From Bacteroidales bacterium UBA3743 (lineage in GTDB: Bacteria > Bacteroidota > Bacteroidia > Bacteroidales > Paludibacteraceae): a stretch of DNA of 64,000 bases. Under the pieces are notes generated by a model, which saw only the letters and a list, made by a program, of their open reading frames with translations, searched no databases and was not told the DNA's origin. Made by a program: the position numbers and the translations under genes. The DNA is taken from NCBI GenBank assembly GCA_002371265.1, contig DFGT01000039.1, forward strand, positions 1 through 64,000, in the 5' to 3' direction. Shown here one piece after another: positions 24,914 through 34,700 of this stretch (position 1 is the stretch's first letter; each line of letters begins with the position of its first letter).

Positions 24914-27406
24914 TTATTGGTTGGAACTTGAGCCAGAACCAGAGTTAGACTCTTTTTTATCTTTTAAGTTGGATATTACCACTAGTGACGATACTCCAAC
25001 AGAAGCGCAAGAAACTACTGTAGAAAGTACAGCTGTAAAGAAGTTTGCTCTAGCTCTTCTGTCCTCATTTGTCTCTTCTTTTTCTGGAACATATAGATGA
25101 GCTCCTGGTTTTATCTTAGGGTAGTTCTTGAAGAATGCGAAGTGACCTGTGGCTTGCATCTCTCCATTCGCATACGCCACATATACTCGCCGCTTGTCTG
25201 CATGCTGGCCAAAGCCTCCTGATCGACGGATTGCTTTCCTTGCAGAGCGTCCTTGGTATACCATCATTCCAGGCACTTGCACTTTGCCATTGACTGTGAT
25301 TGTCTGAAGTTGTTTAGAAATGTATATCATGTCACCATCTTCGACATATATGTCTTCTTCACAACCTGGATGCTTTAATATTTCCTCCATATCTATGCCG
25401 ACGAGATCGGTCCTGTTTTGAAGTTGTTTCAATAATTCAGGGTCTCCTTCTGTTTCAGCTATTTTTTGAATCATTTTAGCGTCTCTCATTCTTTCCGCTG
25501 CTGAACGAGATCCTTTTCTGATCAGGAATGCCCCTTGCACGTATGCATAGTTTGTCACTCCTCCTGCTCTTGCCATTATGTCGGAGATTTTTTCCCTCTT
25601 GTTGGTTATTACATAGTCACCAGGAGAACGTACTTCTCCAAATAATGACATTGATCTGTTAGATTCGATGCCTTCTTTTATTCTGACTGAAACCATATCG
25701 TTAGGCTCTAACTTGATATCAGCATCATCACCTGCTTTCAATTCTCTGTCGACTGAAAGGATCTTTATCTCATTCTTTTCTATATTTTCTTTCAATTTGC
25801 CATCATCCTTGATTCTTCTAGACAATTCAATTTTGTCAGTGGCTGCAAACTCCTTGAATCCTTTCGCCAAGAAAATCAAGTCTTTGACAGTCATGTTCTC
25901 ATAGTATGGATATGTTCCTGGCGACAATACTTGCCCGTGAATAGATACTGTTTTTTTCTCTTCCAAATCTTTCAAGTTTCCAATAGTCACCTCATCTTCT
26001 TTTTTTAGCAAGATATTAAATTTGCCGTCGATAAGGTCTTTCACATTGAAACTTATCAATTCTGGAGTAAGGTCATCACGTAGACGAGTGATTGTTGCTC
26101 GCTCCAAATATGCATCTTCCACTAGACCATCAGCTTTCTTCACCAAATCCATAAGTGTCATGTTGGAATCCAAAGCGTATGGACCTGGACGAAAAACTCC
26201 TCCGAATATTTTCACTCTGTTTGAATATCTGTCTAGTACTTCAGATACAACAAATTGGTCTCCTGTCTGCAACTGGAACATTCCGTACAAATCGCTTGAA
26301 ACGTCTGCTACACTCTTCTCTTTTTCTGTTGTGCGCTGCACTGTGATGCGATTCTTATATGCGTTCTCTGTAAAACCACCTGCAAATGAAATCAAATCTT
26401 TCAAAGATTCTCCTTGTCTCATCTCGAATACTCCAGGCCTTTTCATTGCACCGTCGATACTTACGCGAATGTCATATGCAGGAACGTAAATCACATCCTG
26501 ATCTTGCAATGAAATATTGTTGGATAGATTTCCGCTTGTGAGGAATGTGTATAGGTCGACTGATGCAATTTCCTTATTCCTTCTCATTACTTTAATGTTA
26601 CGTAATGAACCTGATGAAGTAGGTCCTGAACATGCATATAATGCGTTGTAGACGGTGGAAAGAGATGACAGTGTGTAAGTTCCTGGTCTTATGACATTTC
26701 CTGTGATATAGACATTGATGCTTTTGACATTTCCTATTGTGACGGAAACTTGTGTGTTTCCAGTTGATATCGAACTGTAAATAGATGATAGTTGCTTCTT
26801 GATTTTTGTTTGTACCGCCTCTATTGTAAGTCCATTTACCATTACTGGTCCTACGTTGGGTATTCTTACATTTCCTTCTGAAGACACGGTAAGTTGCATC
26901 GTGTTTTCTGCATATCCATATACGTCAACAACCAATACGTCTCCTGGTCCTACGATATAATTCTTTGGTGTCGGCATATTTTGATTTGGAGCAAATGTCA
27001 TTTTTGAGTTTGAAAACAAATCGGAGCCGAATATCCTGTTGTTGATATATTTTGCCTGCTCTGGATTTTCTTTCATCTCTTCTATGATACTTTCTGCCAT
27101 TTGTGAACTGGCAATGGCTATGTCTCCTTTGGTTTCTTTTTCTGTTTTGCTCTTGTCTGCCAACACTCTGTCTTTTAATTTTTCCGCCTCTGTATCTTTC
27201 ATTCCTTTTGACATGGCAAAACTGACGAATTCATCCATTGTCCTTCCCGTTCCTTGATAGGCTTTTTTTATTTCTTTGATTTGTGCTGCCGACAAGGATT
27301 CTGCCGAAATATTTTCCAAACTATTGATGTTGATTGCCGAGACAGATGAAGCTACAAACATCATCATGGCAATTATTCTCGTCTTGAAAGATTTTAATAT
27401 GTTCAT
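24914..27406 (-). CDS. Polysaccharide export outer-membrane protein with several SLBB domains
   Basis: Wza-like export protein. Seen: a signal peptide ending SSVSAI near residue 24, a charged helical region to about residue 130, a polysaccharide export domain starting NYIVGPGDVLVVDVYGYA, and then a series of SLBB repeats, recognisable by motifs such as VYITGNVIRPGTY, VSIDGAMKRPGVFEM, VKIFGGVFRPGPYAL, VSIHGQVLSPGTYPY and SLFGEVRSPGDYVI. A hydrophobic helix lies near the C-terminus (FFTAVLSTVVSCASVGVSSLVVI) in two parts, followed by a Ser/Gly tail. At 830 residues it is the long Bacteroidota form. It is first in a two-gene operon with the Wzz-type gene and has a consensus promoter. Confidence 0.92.
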   Translation of the reverse strand: MNILKSFKTRIIAMMMFVASSVSAININSLENISAESLSAAQIKEIKKAYQGTGRTMDEFVSFAMSKGMKDTEAEKLKDRVLADKSKTEKETKGDIAIASSQMAESIIEEMKENPEQAKYINNRIFGSDLFSNSKMTFAPNQNMPTPKNYIVGPGDVLVVDVYGYAENTMQLTVSSEGNVRIPNVGPVMVNGLTIEAVQTKIKKQLSSIYSSISTGNTQVSVTIGNVKSINVYITGNVIRPGTYTLSSLSTVYNALYACSGPTSSGSLRNIKVMRRNKEIASVDLYTFLTSGNLSNNISLQDQDVIYVPAYDIRVSIDGAMKRPGVFEMRQGESLKDLISFAGGFTENAYKNRITVQRTTEKEKSVADVSSDLYGMFQLQTGDQFVVSEVLDRYSNRVKIFGGVFRPGPYALDSNMTLMDLVKKADGLVEDAYLERATITRLRDDLTPELISFNVKDLIDGKFNILLKKEDEVTIGNLKDLEEKKTVSIHGQVLSPGTYPYYENMTVKDLIFLAKGFKEFAATDKIELSRRIKDDGKLKENIEKNEIKILSVDRELKAGDDADIKLEPNDMVSVRIKEGIESNRSMSLFGEVRSPGDYVITNKREKISDIMARAGGVTNYAYVQGAFLIRKGSRSAAERMRDAKMIQKIAETEGDPELLKQLQNRTDLVGIDMEEILKHPGCEEDIYVEDGDMIYISKQLQTITVNGKVQVPGMMVYQGRSARKAIRRSGGFGQHADKRRVYVAYANGEMQATGHFAFFKNYPKIKPGAHLYVPEKEETNEDRRARANFFTAVLSTVVSCASVGVSSLVVISNLKDKKESNSGSGSSSNQ

Positions 27407-27427
27407 ATTACTATATTTCTCTTACTG

Positions 27428-27458
27428 CAAAAGTATGTTTTTTTCTCCAAACTGCAAA
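27428..27458 (-). promoter_or_regulatory. Predicted promoter of the polysaccharide export operon
   Basis: On the minus strand TTTG (27455-27458), 19 bases, TACTTTTG (27428-27435); both exact, 21 bases before the start codon. Confidence 0.75.
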
Positions 27459-27594
27459 AGATTGATTTTCCATTGTGTATATAATGTTGAAAAAAGTACA
27501 ATGCTCTTTGCCCCTTGATATTTTTATTCTTCTGATTTACTCAAATGTCAACCTCTTTTTTGCAGAAAACTGATCATTAAATTGTATTTTCGCA

Positions 27595-27638
27595 GGAAAT
27601 TTGATTGAGTATGGAAATTTGATTGAGTATGGAAATTT
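27595..27638 (+). repeat. 18-bp tandem duplication over the DUF445 start codon
   Basis: The unit GGAAATTTGATTGAGTAT occurs twice in tandem (27595-27612 and 27613-27630), followed by a partial third copy. The duplication puts two ATGs 18 bases apart in one frame (27611 and 27629); the first reads three codons and stops. Confidence 0.85.
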
Positions 27639-28558
27639 TTGATATTGTTAGATTTGTTGCTCCTGTTGCCTTGGGCGGAATAATTGGGGCTTTCACCAAC
27701 TACATCGCTATCAAGATGATGTTCCGTCCATACTCGGAAAAACGTCTCTTTGGATTCGTTGTCCCGTTCACTCCTGGAATTATTCCCAAACGTCAGAATG
27801 ATCTTGCCAAGGCAATTGGCAGGGTGGTGTGCGATAATCTTGTGGATGCGGATGGCATATCAAAGATGCTGTTGTCTGATGAGACAATCGGAAAATTAGA
27901 GTCTAAGATCGACGAGATGGTCCGCTCTCTCCAAACGAATGAGTATTCTCTCCGTGTTTTTTTCAGCAATTATGCAGGTGAGGATCGTGTGGAAAACCTT
28001 ATCAAAAGAGTTAATGACAATCTTGTGTCGAAAATAGACGGTATTGTGTCTGACGAAAAAATAGGCCAGACTATCGCGGCTTCTGCCATGTCAGCTCTTG
28101 ATGAAAGAATAGGTGATGGATTCATGGGCATGATCACGAAGAATGCGTTGGCTGACACAATTAAAGATAAAATTACTCCGAAACTTGCAAATCTGATCAA
28201 TGATGTGATGCGTGGAGACGGAAGAAAAATGATTCTTTCTATTGTCGACGACGAGATTAATCGTTTCGCCAATGGTTCTGTCGCTTCATGGGCCGCAGGT
28301 ATGTCTGATGAAAAGATTGAGTCATTAAAAAGAGATGTCGTAAAACTTTATTCTGAAAAGGTGAATGTTGAATTGCCTCGTCTGCTGCGGACTATAGACA
28401 TCAGCAAAATCGTGGAGGATAAAATCCAAAGCATGGATATGCCGACGGTGGAACGACTTGTGCTTGATGTGGCAAACAATGAGTTGTATATGCTTGTGTG
28501 GCTTGGCGGTCTGCTTGGTGCTGTTATCGGTGTGGCTAATATATTCTTTATGATTTGA
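27629..28558 (+). CDS. DUF445-family membrane protein
   Basis: Membrane protein of the DUF445 (YheB-like) family, function not established. Seen: an N-terminal hydrophobic segment IVRFVAPVALGGIIGAFTNYIAIKMMFRPY, here given in part as GGIIGAFTNYIAIKMMF, followed by the family motif FVVPFTPGIIPKRQNDLAKA, a long soluble helical middle, and a C-terminal hydrophobic helix MLVWLGGLLGAVIGVANIFF. This two-ended layout is characteristic. The ATG at 27629 is preferred to the TTG at 27623. It is convergent with malQ and followed by a terminator. Confidence 0.88.
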   Translation: MEIFDIVRFVAPVALGGIIGAFTNYIAIKMMFRPYSEKRLFGFVVPFTPGIIPKRQNDLAKAIGRVVCDNLVDADGISKMLLSDETIGKLESKIDEMVRSLQTNEYSLRVFFSNYAGEDRVENLIKRVNDNLVSKIDGIVSDEKIGQTIAASAMSALDERIGDGFMGMITKNALADTIKDKITPKLANLINDVMRGDGRKMILSIVDDEINRFANGSVASWAAGMSDEKIESLKRDVVKLYSEKVNVELPRLLRTIDISKIVEDKIQSMDMPTVERLVLDVANNELYMLVWLGGLLGAVIGVANIFFMI

Positions 28559-28587
28559 CGGGGCGGTTGGAGATGTCGGGAAATATA

Positions 28588-28625
28588 GAAGGAGACGTGA
28601 TTACTCGCGTCTCCTTCCTTTTTTT
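28588..28625 (+). terminator. Terminator of the DUF445 gene
   Basis: A 10-bp perfect stem GAAGGAGACG/CGTCTCCTTC followed by C and seven T residues. No T tract is present for the opposite strand. Confidence 0.85.
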
Positions 28626-28641
28626 CATTTATGATTTTCTC

Positions 28642-31296
28642 TTATCTTCCATATTTTTTGTTCAACTTGGCAACTTTGTCGCAAAGGAATTTGTCGTTGT
28701 TTAGTTCCTCTACTGTTTTGTGCATACGGTAGCACCAATAGTTGTCGGGATTTCCTGGGTCGTTGATTCTTTCTTTGAATGTTTTGTTCCAACGGATATT
28801 GCCATCGAGTGCCATCCAATCTTGTATTGGAAGAATCACCCACATGGCTGGAGATTCCAGATGCGACGCGATGATTTTCTCGCACACCCAAGGTTCGCAG
28901 AATAGTGGTGCGTCGCCATATTCATGCAGATAATTGTTGAAATATCTTTGTGTCTTTTCTTTGTCTTCCTCCCACCATGCTCGCATCGTGCTCATATCGT
29001 GGGTGGACGTCGTGCAGACACTACGATAAGGGGTCTTCTCCAAATGTCCGAACTCTACATTGAATTCTTTTGGCATACGTTGGATTTCCAACGAAAGAAT
29101 GCCCAGCTTGTCCATCACGTCTGGAACACATGCCGGCACCATGCCCAAATCTTCTCCACAACACATCATCGTTGTGCTGTGAACCAATGTCGGCAGTTTT
29201 GCCATTGCCTGTTCTGCCCAGAATGAGTTGTGTCGCTCAAAATAGAAATAGTTGTACAGACGGTTGATTTTGTCTTGCGTCTGAGCGTCAAGCATTTTGT
29301 AGGCTTCACTATTCTGCACTGTGATGCGTGGGTGATATTTTGTAGGATCTTGATAATCACGCACAAACAACACTTGACATAGCAGGTCCATTAAACCGTC
29401 GCGTATTTTTTTCTCGGCATTCGTGCTGTATGGAAGCAACGCCTTGATTTTGCGTTGTGAATCGACTTCCTTGCGTAATTTATATTTGCCGTCGACAGAT
29501 ACAAGATATTTTTGCTTGACTAGTAGTTCGTCACCGTCGAACAGATGTCGCAATATCTCATCGTCTGTGTTTGGATTGCAGAATTTTTCCTCGTCAAATT
29601 CAATTCCAAACGACTCTATTTCTTCTTTTGTCATTGGCAATGCTGGAGCGAACTGTCCAAGCAATCCCCAGACGCAATCTTTCGGAATACGGAATATGCG
29701 GAAGAATCCAAGTATATGGTCGATTCTGTATGCGTCGAAATAGTCCGACATTTTATTGAATCGGGTTCTCCACCATGTATAGTCGTCTTTCTGCATCTCT
29801 TTCCAATTGTAGATCGGGAATCCCCAGTTCTGACCATAGATGGAGAAGTCGTCAGGCGGAGCACCTGCGCTACCGTTGCAGTCGAACAATTTTGGATATT
29901 GCCACACGTCTACACTATTCAGATCCATGCCGATAGGAATGTCGCCCTTCAACGCTATTCCGATGCTATGACAGTATGCCACGGCTTTTTTCAGCTGGCG
30001 GTCGAGATGGAACTGCAGGTAGTAGTAGAATGTGATCTTTGGATATGCCACGCTCTGTTTGTCGCAGAGAGCCGACATTTTTCCTTCTGTATAGTTGGCG
30101 TAGTCGCCCCATTGAGATGTCTCGCATGTGCCGAATTTGTCACGCAGGTATGAGAATGCAGCATACGGACGAAGCCAATGCATGTTGGCGTCGTAGAATG
30201 CTTTGAACTCTTTGCTTTTAAGAACGTCGTTTTTATCTCTCTCAAACATGGTCTGGAGAATATTCATCTTCCATTCCATCACCTTTTCATAGTCGACGGT
30301 TTCAAGCGCGTTAAGCTCGTTGCGCATCTTGTCGTAGTCGTACTTGTTGGGCACTTCTCCACACTCTTCAATTGAAATATACATTGGATGTAGAGCGAAT
30401 GTTGAGATTGCACTGTATGGATATGAATCTTTCCATGTGTGCTGACTCGTAGTGTCGTTGATTGGCAGGGTCTGGATGATACGTAATCCCATGGCTTTTG
30501 CCAGGTCGGCAAACGGTTTCAGGTCGGCGAACTCACCGCATCCGAAACTTTTTTTCGTGCGAAGCGAGAATACAGGAATAGCCACTCCGGCTCCTTTGAA
30601 ATCCGGCAAATGGAAGTTTGGAACGCCATCGTTCACAATCACAAGGGAATAGCTGCCTTTGGGCAATTTGAATTTACGGTTGTCACCGTCTTCCCATGCA
30701 AGAATGGCTTTAGTCTTTTTGTCTCTGATGACGTATTTGTATTCAGCTGTTTTCTTCAGTTTGTTTCCCTCCGCCACACACCACATGTATGGAGCACCGG
30801 CGCAAGAGAGCTCCATCGCTTCGTCTTCTTTCCATTTTCCCCATTGGCTTTGGTCTCCAATCAGGCATAGTTCGTGCTCAGTGAGCAAGTTTGGCATAGA
30901 GACGGAAAAGATGGTCGGCAGACTTTTCTTTGGCATCTCGAAATTGGTGGCATGATGGCACACAGCTTCGGTGAACACTTTTGTGTTCATGATGTTTTTA
31001 GAGAAGTCAGTAACACCGTATTTGTCGATAATGGCGATTTTGGTGTTTTGTTTTGTGACAAACTCAATTTTTCTCGACATCCATGGCTCCTGTCGAGTTA
31101 CATCGCCCACTTTGTAGAAATAGGAATATCTGACATTGCTGCGGTTGAGGTTGATGGTAAGCACCCATCCTTCTGATGTTTCCATCATAGGAAGAGCGTT
31201 CTCTTCGGTGAATCCAAGCTCGTTACAAGCTCCTGCGATGTATATTTGGTCGGCAATGATGCCGTCTGCTTTCAATATGAATGTTATTTGCGACAT
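28642..31296 (-). CDS. malQ: 4-alpha-glucanotransferase (GH77) with N-terminal starch-binding modules
   Basis: Transfers alpha-1,4-glucan segments during maltodextrin and glycogen use. Seen: two N-terminal carbohydrate-binding modules of the CBM20 type (residues about 1-100 and 125-230, with IYIAGACNELGFTEENALP and CLIGDQSQWGKWKEDEAM), then the GH77 barrel with YRIDHILGFFR carrying the nucleophile Asp, GEDLGMVP carrying the acid/base Glu, and TSTHDMSTMRAWW. This is the long plant DPE2-like form common in Bacteroidota. At 884 residues it is full length. A clear Shine-Dalgarno-like AGGAGA lies 5 bases before the ATG, uncommon in this group. Confidence 0.95.
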   Translation of the reverse strand: MSQITFILKADGIIADQIYIAGACNELGFTEENALPMMETSEGWVLTINLNRSNVRYSYFYKVGDVTRQEPWMSRKIEFVTKQNTKIAIIDKYGVTDFSKNIMNTKVFTEAVCHHATNFEMPKKSLPTIFSVSMPNLLTEHELCLIGDQSQWGKWKEDEAMELSCAGAPYMWCVAEGNKLKKTAEYKYVIRDKKTKAILAWEDGDNRKFKLPKGSYSLVIVNDGVPNFHLPDFKGAGVAIPVFSLRTKKSFGCGEFADLKPFADLAKAMGLRIIQTLPINDTTSQHTWKDSYPYSAISTFALHPMYISIEECGEVPNKYDYDKMRNELNALETVDYEKVMEWKMNILQTMFERDKNDVLKSKEFKAFYDANMHWLRPYAAFSYLRDKFGTCETSQWGDYANYTEGKMSALCDKQSVAYPKITFYYYLQFHLDRQLKKAVAYCHSIGIALKGDIPIGMDLNSVDVWQYPKLFDCNGSAGAPPDDFSIYGQNWGFPIYNWKEMQKDDYTWWRTRFNKMSDYFDAYRIDHILGFFRIFRIPKDCVWGLLGQFAPALPMTKEEIESFGIEFDEEKFCNPNTDDEILRHLFDGDELLVKQKYLVSVDGKYKLRKEVDSQRKIKALLPYSTNAEKKIRDGLMDLLCQVLFVRDYQDPTKYHPRITVQNSEAYKMLDAQTQDKINRLYNYFYFERHNSFWAEQAMAKLPTLVHSTTMMCCGEDLGMVPACVPDVMDKLGILSLEIQRMPKEFNVEFGHLEKTPYRSVCTTSTHDMSTMRAWWEEDKEKTQRYFNNYLHEYGDAPLFCEPWVCEKIIASHLESPAMWVILPIQDWMALDGNIRWNKTFKERINDPGNPDNYWCYRMHKTVEELNNDKFLCDKVAKLNKKYGR

Positions 31297-31787
31297 AAAA
31301 TCTCCTTTCTGCTATTGAATAATAGGATATGCCAAAGTTAAGCATTTTCTAAAAGAATTTTGAGTTTAATGATGCAAAACTTTTGCATGGAAGTTGAAAA
31401 ACACAAGTCTGCGATAAGTTCCGGCATATAAGGCGCATATTTTTACGTTTTTGTGTTTGCTCAGTTGAAAAATACTTTGTAGTTTTGCAACAAATTATCG
31501 GAAAATTTGGGTAATCACTCACTACTTTTTACACCTTGTAAAAGATGCGAAAAAATATTTGAAAGAGAATTACACATAATATTATGCTGATAATTAATGG
31601 TATATAGGAAAAACTTTACGAAGCCTTTCAAAGGGATTTAATATTGATTTAAGCTGGTTCTAAATATTGTTGTATTTAGAGCTGTATATTTGGGTATGGA
31701 AAAAATGCGAATCTGTATCCTCTTGAGTGAATATTTATCCGCTTTTGATTGGGATTTAACTACAAATTAATTTTATTATCTAAAAAA
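31297..31787. promoter_or_regulatory. Divergent promoter region of malQ and the giant LamG gene
   Basis: 490 bases without a gene. On the minus strand TAACTTTG (31333-31340) is an exact -7 box for malQ, though no TTTG is seen at -33. On the plus strand TATATTTG (31685-31692) is an exact -7 box for the LamG gene, giving a leader of about 90 bases. The middle is AT-rich with no credible ORF. Confidence 0.5.
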
Positions 31788-34700
31788 ATGAATCTGATTT
31801 CTTTTTTAGGAAAGAGGTTTAAGAGATTCTTCTCTTCAGGGCAAAAAGTGCCTACCTCAAAGTTTCGATGGCTCATTTTGATGGGCGTGTTGTGTATTGT
31901 GCCTTGGCAGGAAGCAGAGGCGAAATGCTCTAGTTATGGAAACGTTGAATGTTGGAAAAAATGTTACAACGACGTTTATTGGGACGCTGAGTCTGGTTGT
32001 ATTCATTACAAAGTACGCTATTGGCAAAACTGGGGTTCTGATGCATATGAGGATTGGTCTGGATTTAGAAAAGACGAAGGAGGTCTGGAAATCGTTCAAA
32101 ATACGACTCCTAACAAAAGTTGGAAAATAAAATGTAAAGAAGGTGGTAGTATTGATACCAATGGTCCTAAAGGAAGTGATGAAACTGATGCAGGAACTAA
32201 TTATACAGAAAAATACATTGTTTGGGATTCTCCTATTAGTAGTAACGATTTGAATAATACTATTACAATCAGTTTTGATGGACTTTGGTGGCGTTATGGT
32301 ACCAGTACAAGTTCTCAAACAGATTGTAATGTTGATGATGATTATACTGTAAATACGAAAGCTTCAGTTGGCTCGTATGTAATAAAAAAACAACCATATT
32401 ATTCATATGAAAATAATAATCCTGCTGTTAGTGTAGAATGGAAATGGGATAAGAGCAATGCTAATGTCACAAAAGCAGATGAGTGTGGTTTATGGTATAA
32501 TAATCAGATCCAATCGGATTTGAATTCTTCAAGTAAAGGATATAAAGTAGAAGAGAATAATACTGAAGGAGTCTTTTACTTTGTTGCTGATAATGATTTT
32601 TTAAAGAAAAGTCATAAATTCTACCTGCATCGTAAATATAAGCCGAAAAGTAATAATAATATTTATTATGAGGCTAATAGTGAAGAGGTTGTTATAAAGG
32701 CTTTTGCTCAAGTTGAAAATTTGAGTGTTGAGCCTGATGTAAAGACAAAACAATTACATATTATGTTTGATGTGCCTACGGTTTCTGGAGATCAATATGA
32801 GGATTGCCCTTTTTTAGTAAAAATAAATGGTTCTAATGGTGTTGATACTGTAATCGTAGTTAATTATTCTAGTAATTCGAAACAATATAAGTTGGATTAT
32901 GATTTGGGTGTTGTTGACGGTATCACATATAAGGTTCGTGTTGCAAGAGAAAAAACATTTGATATTCAGGGATGGGACAAGTATATTTTAGAAAGTAAAG
33001 TTACTGTAAGTACTAGTCATTATTATCCAGATAATGTTAAAGCCGATACGTCAAAAACAAAAGATGGTGAAAATTGTATTGTGGTTTCTTGGGATCAGAT
33101 TGGAAGTATATGGACAGAGGGAACACAGATGGTAATTAATCGTACAAATTTGACAACTGCAAGTACGAGCAAATTTGACATTTCGGAAACACAATTCCAT
33201 GAAGGAAAGTACCAAGATATATTGATACAGCAATGTAATAATTATGTATATGACATTGAATTTACTCCAGGTGGAAATTATCCTACAAAGACATTTAATA
33301 TTGACAAGAAAATATCGTTTGTGTCGATAGGCTCTTTGGAAGATTTGTCTGTCTCAAAAGGTTATTTTTCAGACAAGGTAGATTTGGGTTGGAAATCTAA
33401 TAGTGAGTTTGACGAGTTTGTTGTTGAACGTCGTGAAAATGATAATCCTAGCTCTAAATTCACGAAGATTCAGTCAATAGGAGGACTGAATATTTCAGAT
33501 TATGCATTGGAAGACCGTTCGTGTCAACCAGGTGTGATGTATGCATATCGCGTTTATGGATTGAAGAAATGTTCAGAAGATGTATATCAGAGTAAAGACA
33601 CTTTGTATGGCTATGGCTTTAGAACGCCAACAGGTAACTTATATGGTAGAGTCGCTTTTGAAAATGGACAAGCAGAAAAAAATGTAGAGGTTCGTTTGGA
33701 AAGTGACGAAAACTTGAAGCTATACGCTTTGAAATTTAAGGGCTCTGACTTTGCAAATACTGTTACAAATAGAATTTTGCAATTTGGTTATCCGTTGACA
33801 ATGCAGTTGTGGGTAAAACCAGACGAAATAAGTGGTGATACAATGACACTTATAAACGTGGCAAACTATTATAAACTTCAGTTGGTAGATGGTGTTGTGT
33901 CATTTACAGTCGGCGATACGACAATTACAACCAATAATCAATTGTTGATAGATAATTATACACACGTAAGTGCTGTTGTTGCAAATGATTCGACTATTCA
34001 GATTTATTTGAATGGTGACTTGGAGAAAGAACTCAATGGATTGAATCTACTCAACAATAAGAATAATGACATTGTTGTCTTCGGCAATAAATATAAAGGA
34101 GAAATTGATGATATCCGCATATGGAGTCGTGCGTTGAGTAAAGATGAAATTAGTAGAGATTATAATCGCTATTTGGTAGGTGACGAAAATAAACTAGACG
34201 CTTATTACACGTTTGACTTTATGTCGGATGATGAGTTCTACGACTTGAGTCATAAGGGAACTGTTTATAATGAAAACACTGGAGTTTTGAAAGGTGCTAA
34301 AAAGGTATATAGTACCCTTAGCGTAAATCAGTTGGGTTACAGAGGTTATACTAATGAAGATGGACAGTATTCTATTAATGCGGTGCCATATTATGGTAAT
34401 GGTACGTCGTATACGATAACTCCTAGACTGGGGACACATCAGTTTTCGCCAAAACAAGAGGTTCGTTTTATTAGTGGAGATGCTCAGAGTCATACTATGA
34501 ACTTTACAGACAAAAGTTCATTTGATTGGAGTGGTACGGTACTTTATAGTGGAGGCACTTTCCCTGTGGAGGGCGTTCACTTTAAAATTGACGGTGTTCC
34601 AGCGTTGAACAAAACGGGTGAATACATTATGACTAATGCTGATGGTGAGTTTACTATTAGTATTCCAGTCGGCATACATGAGGTGAAAGCAGAGAAAGAT

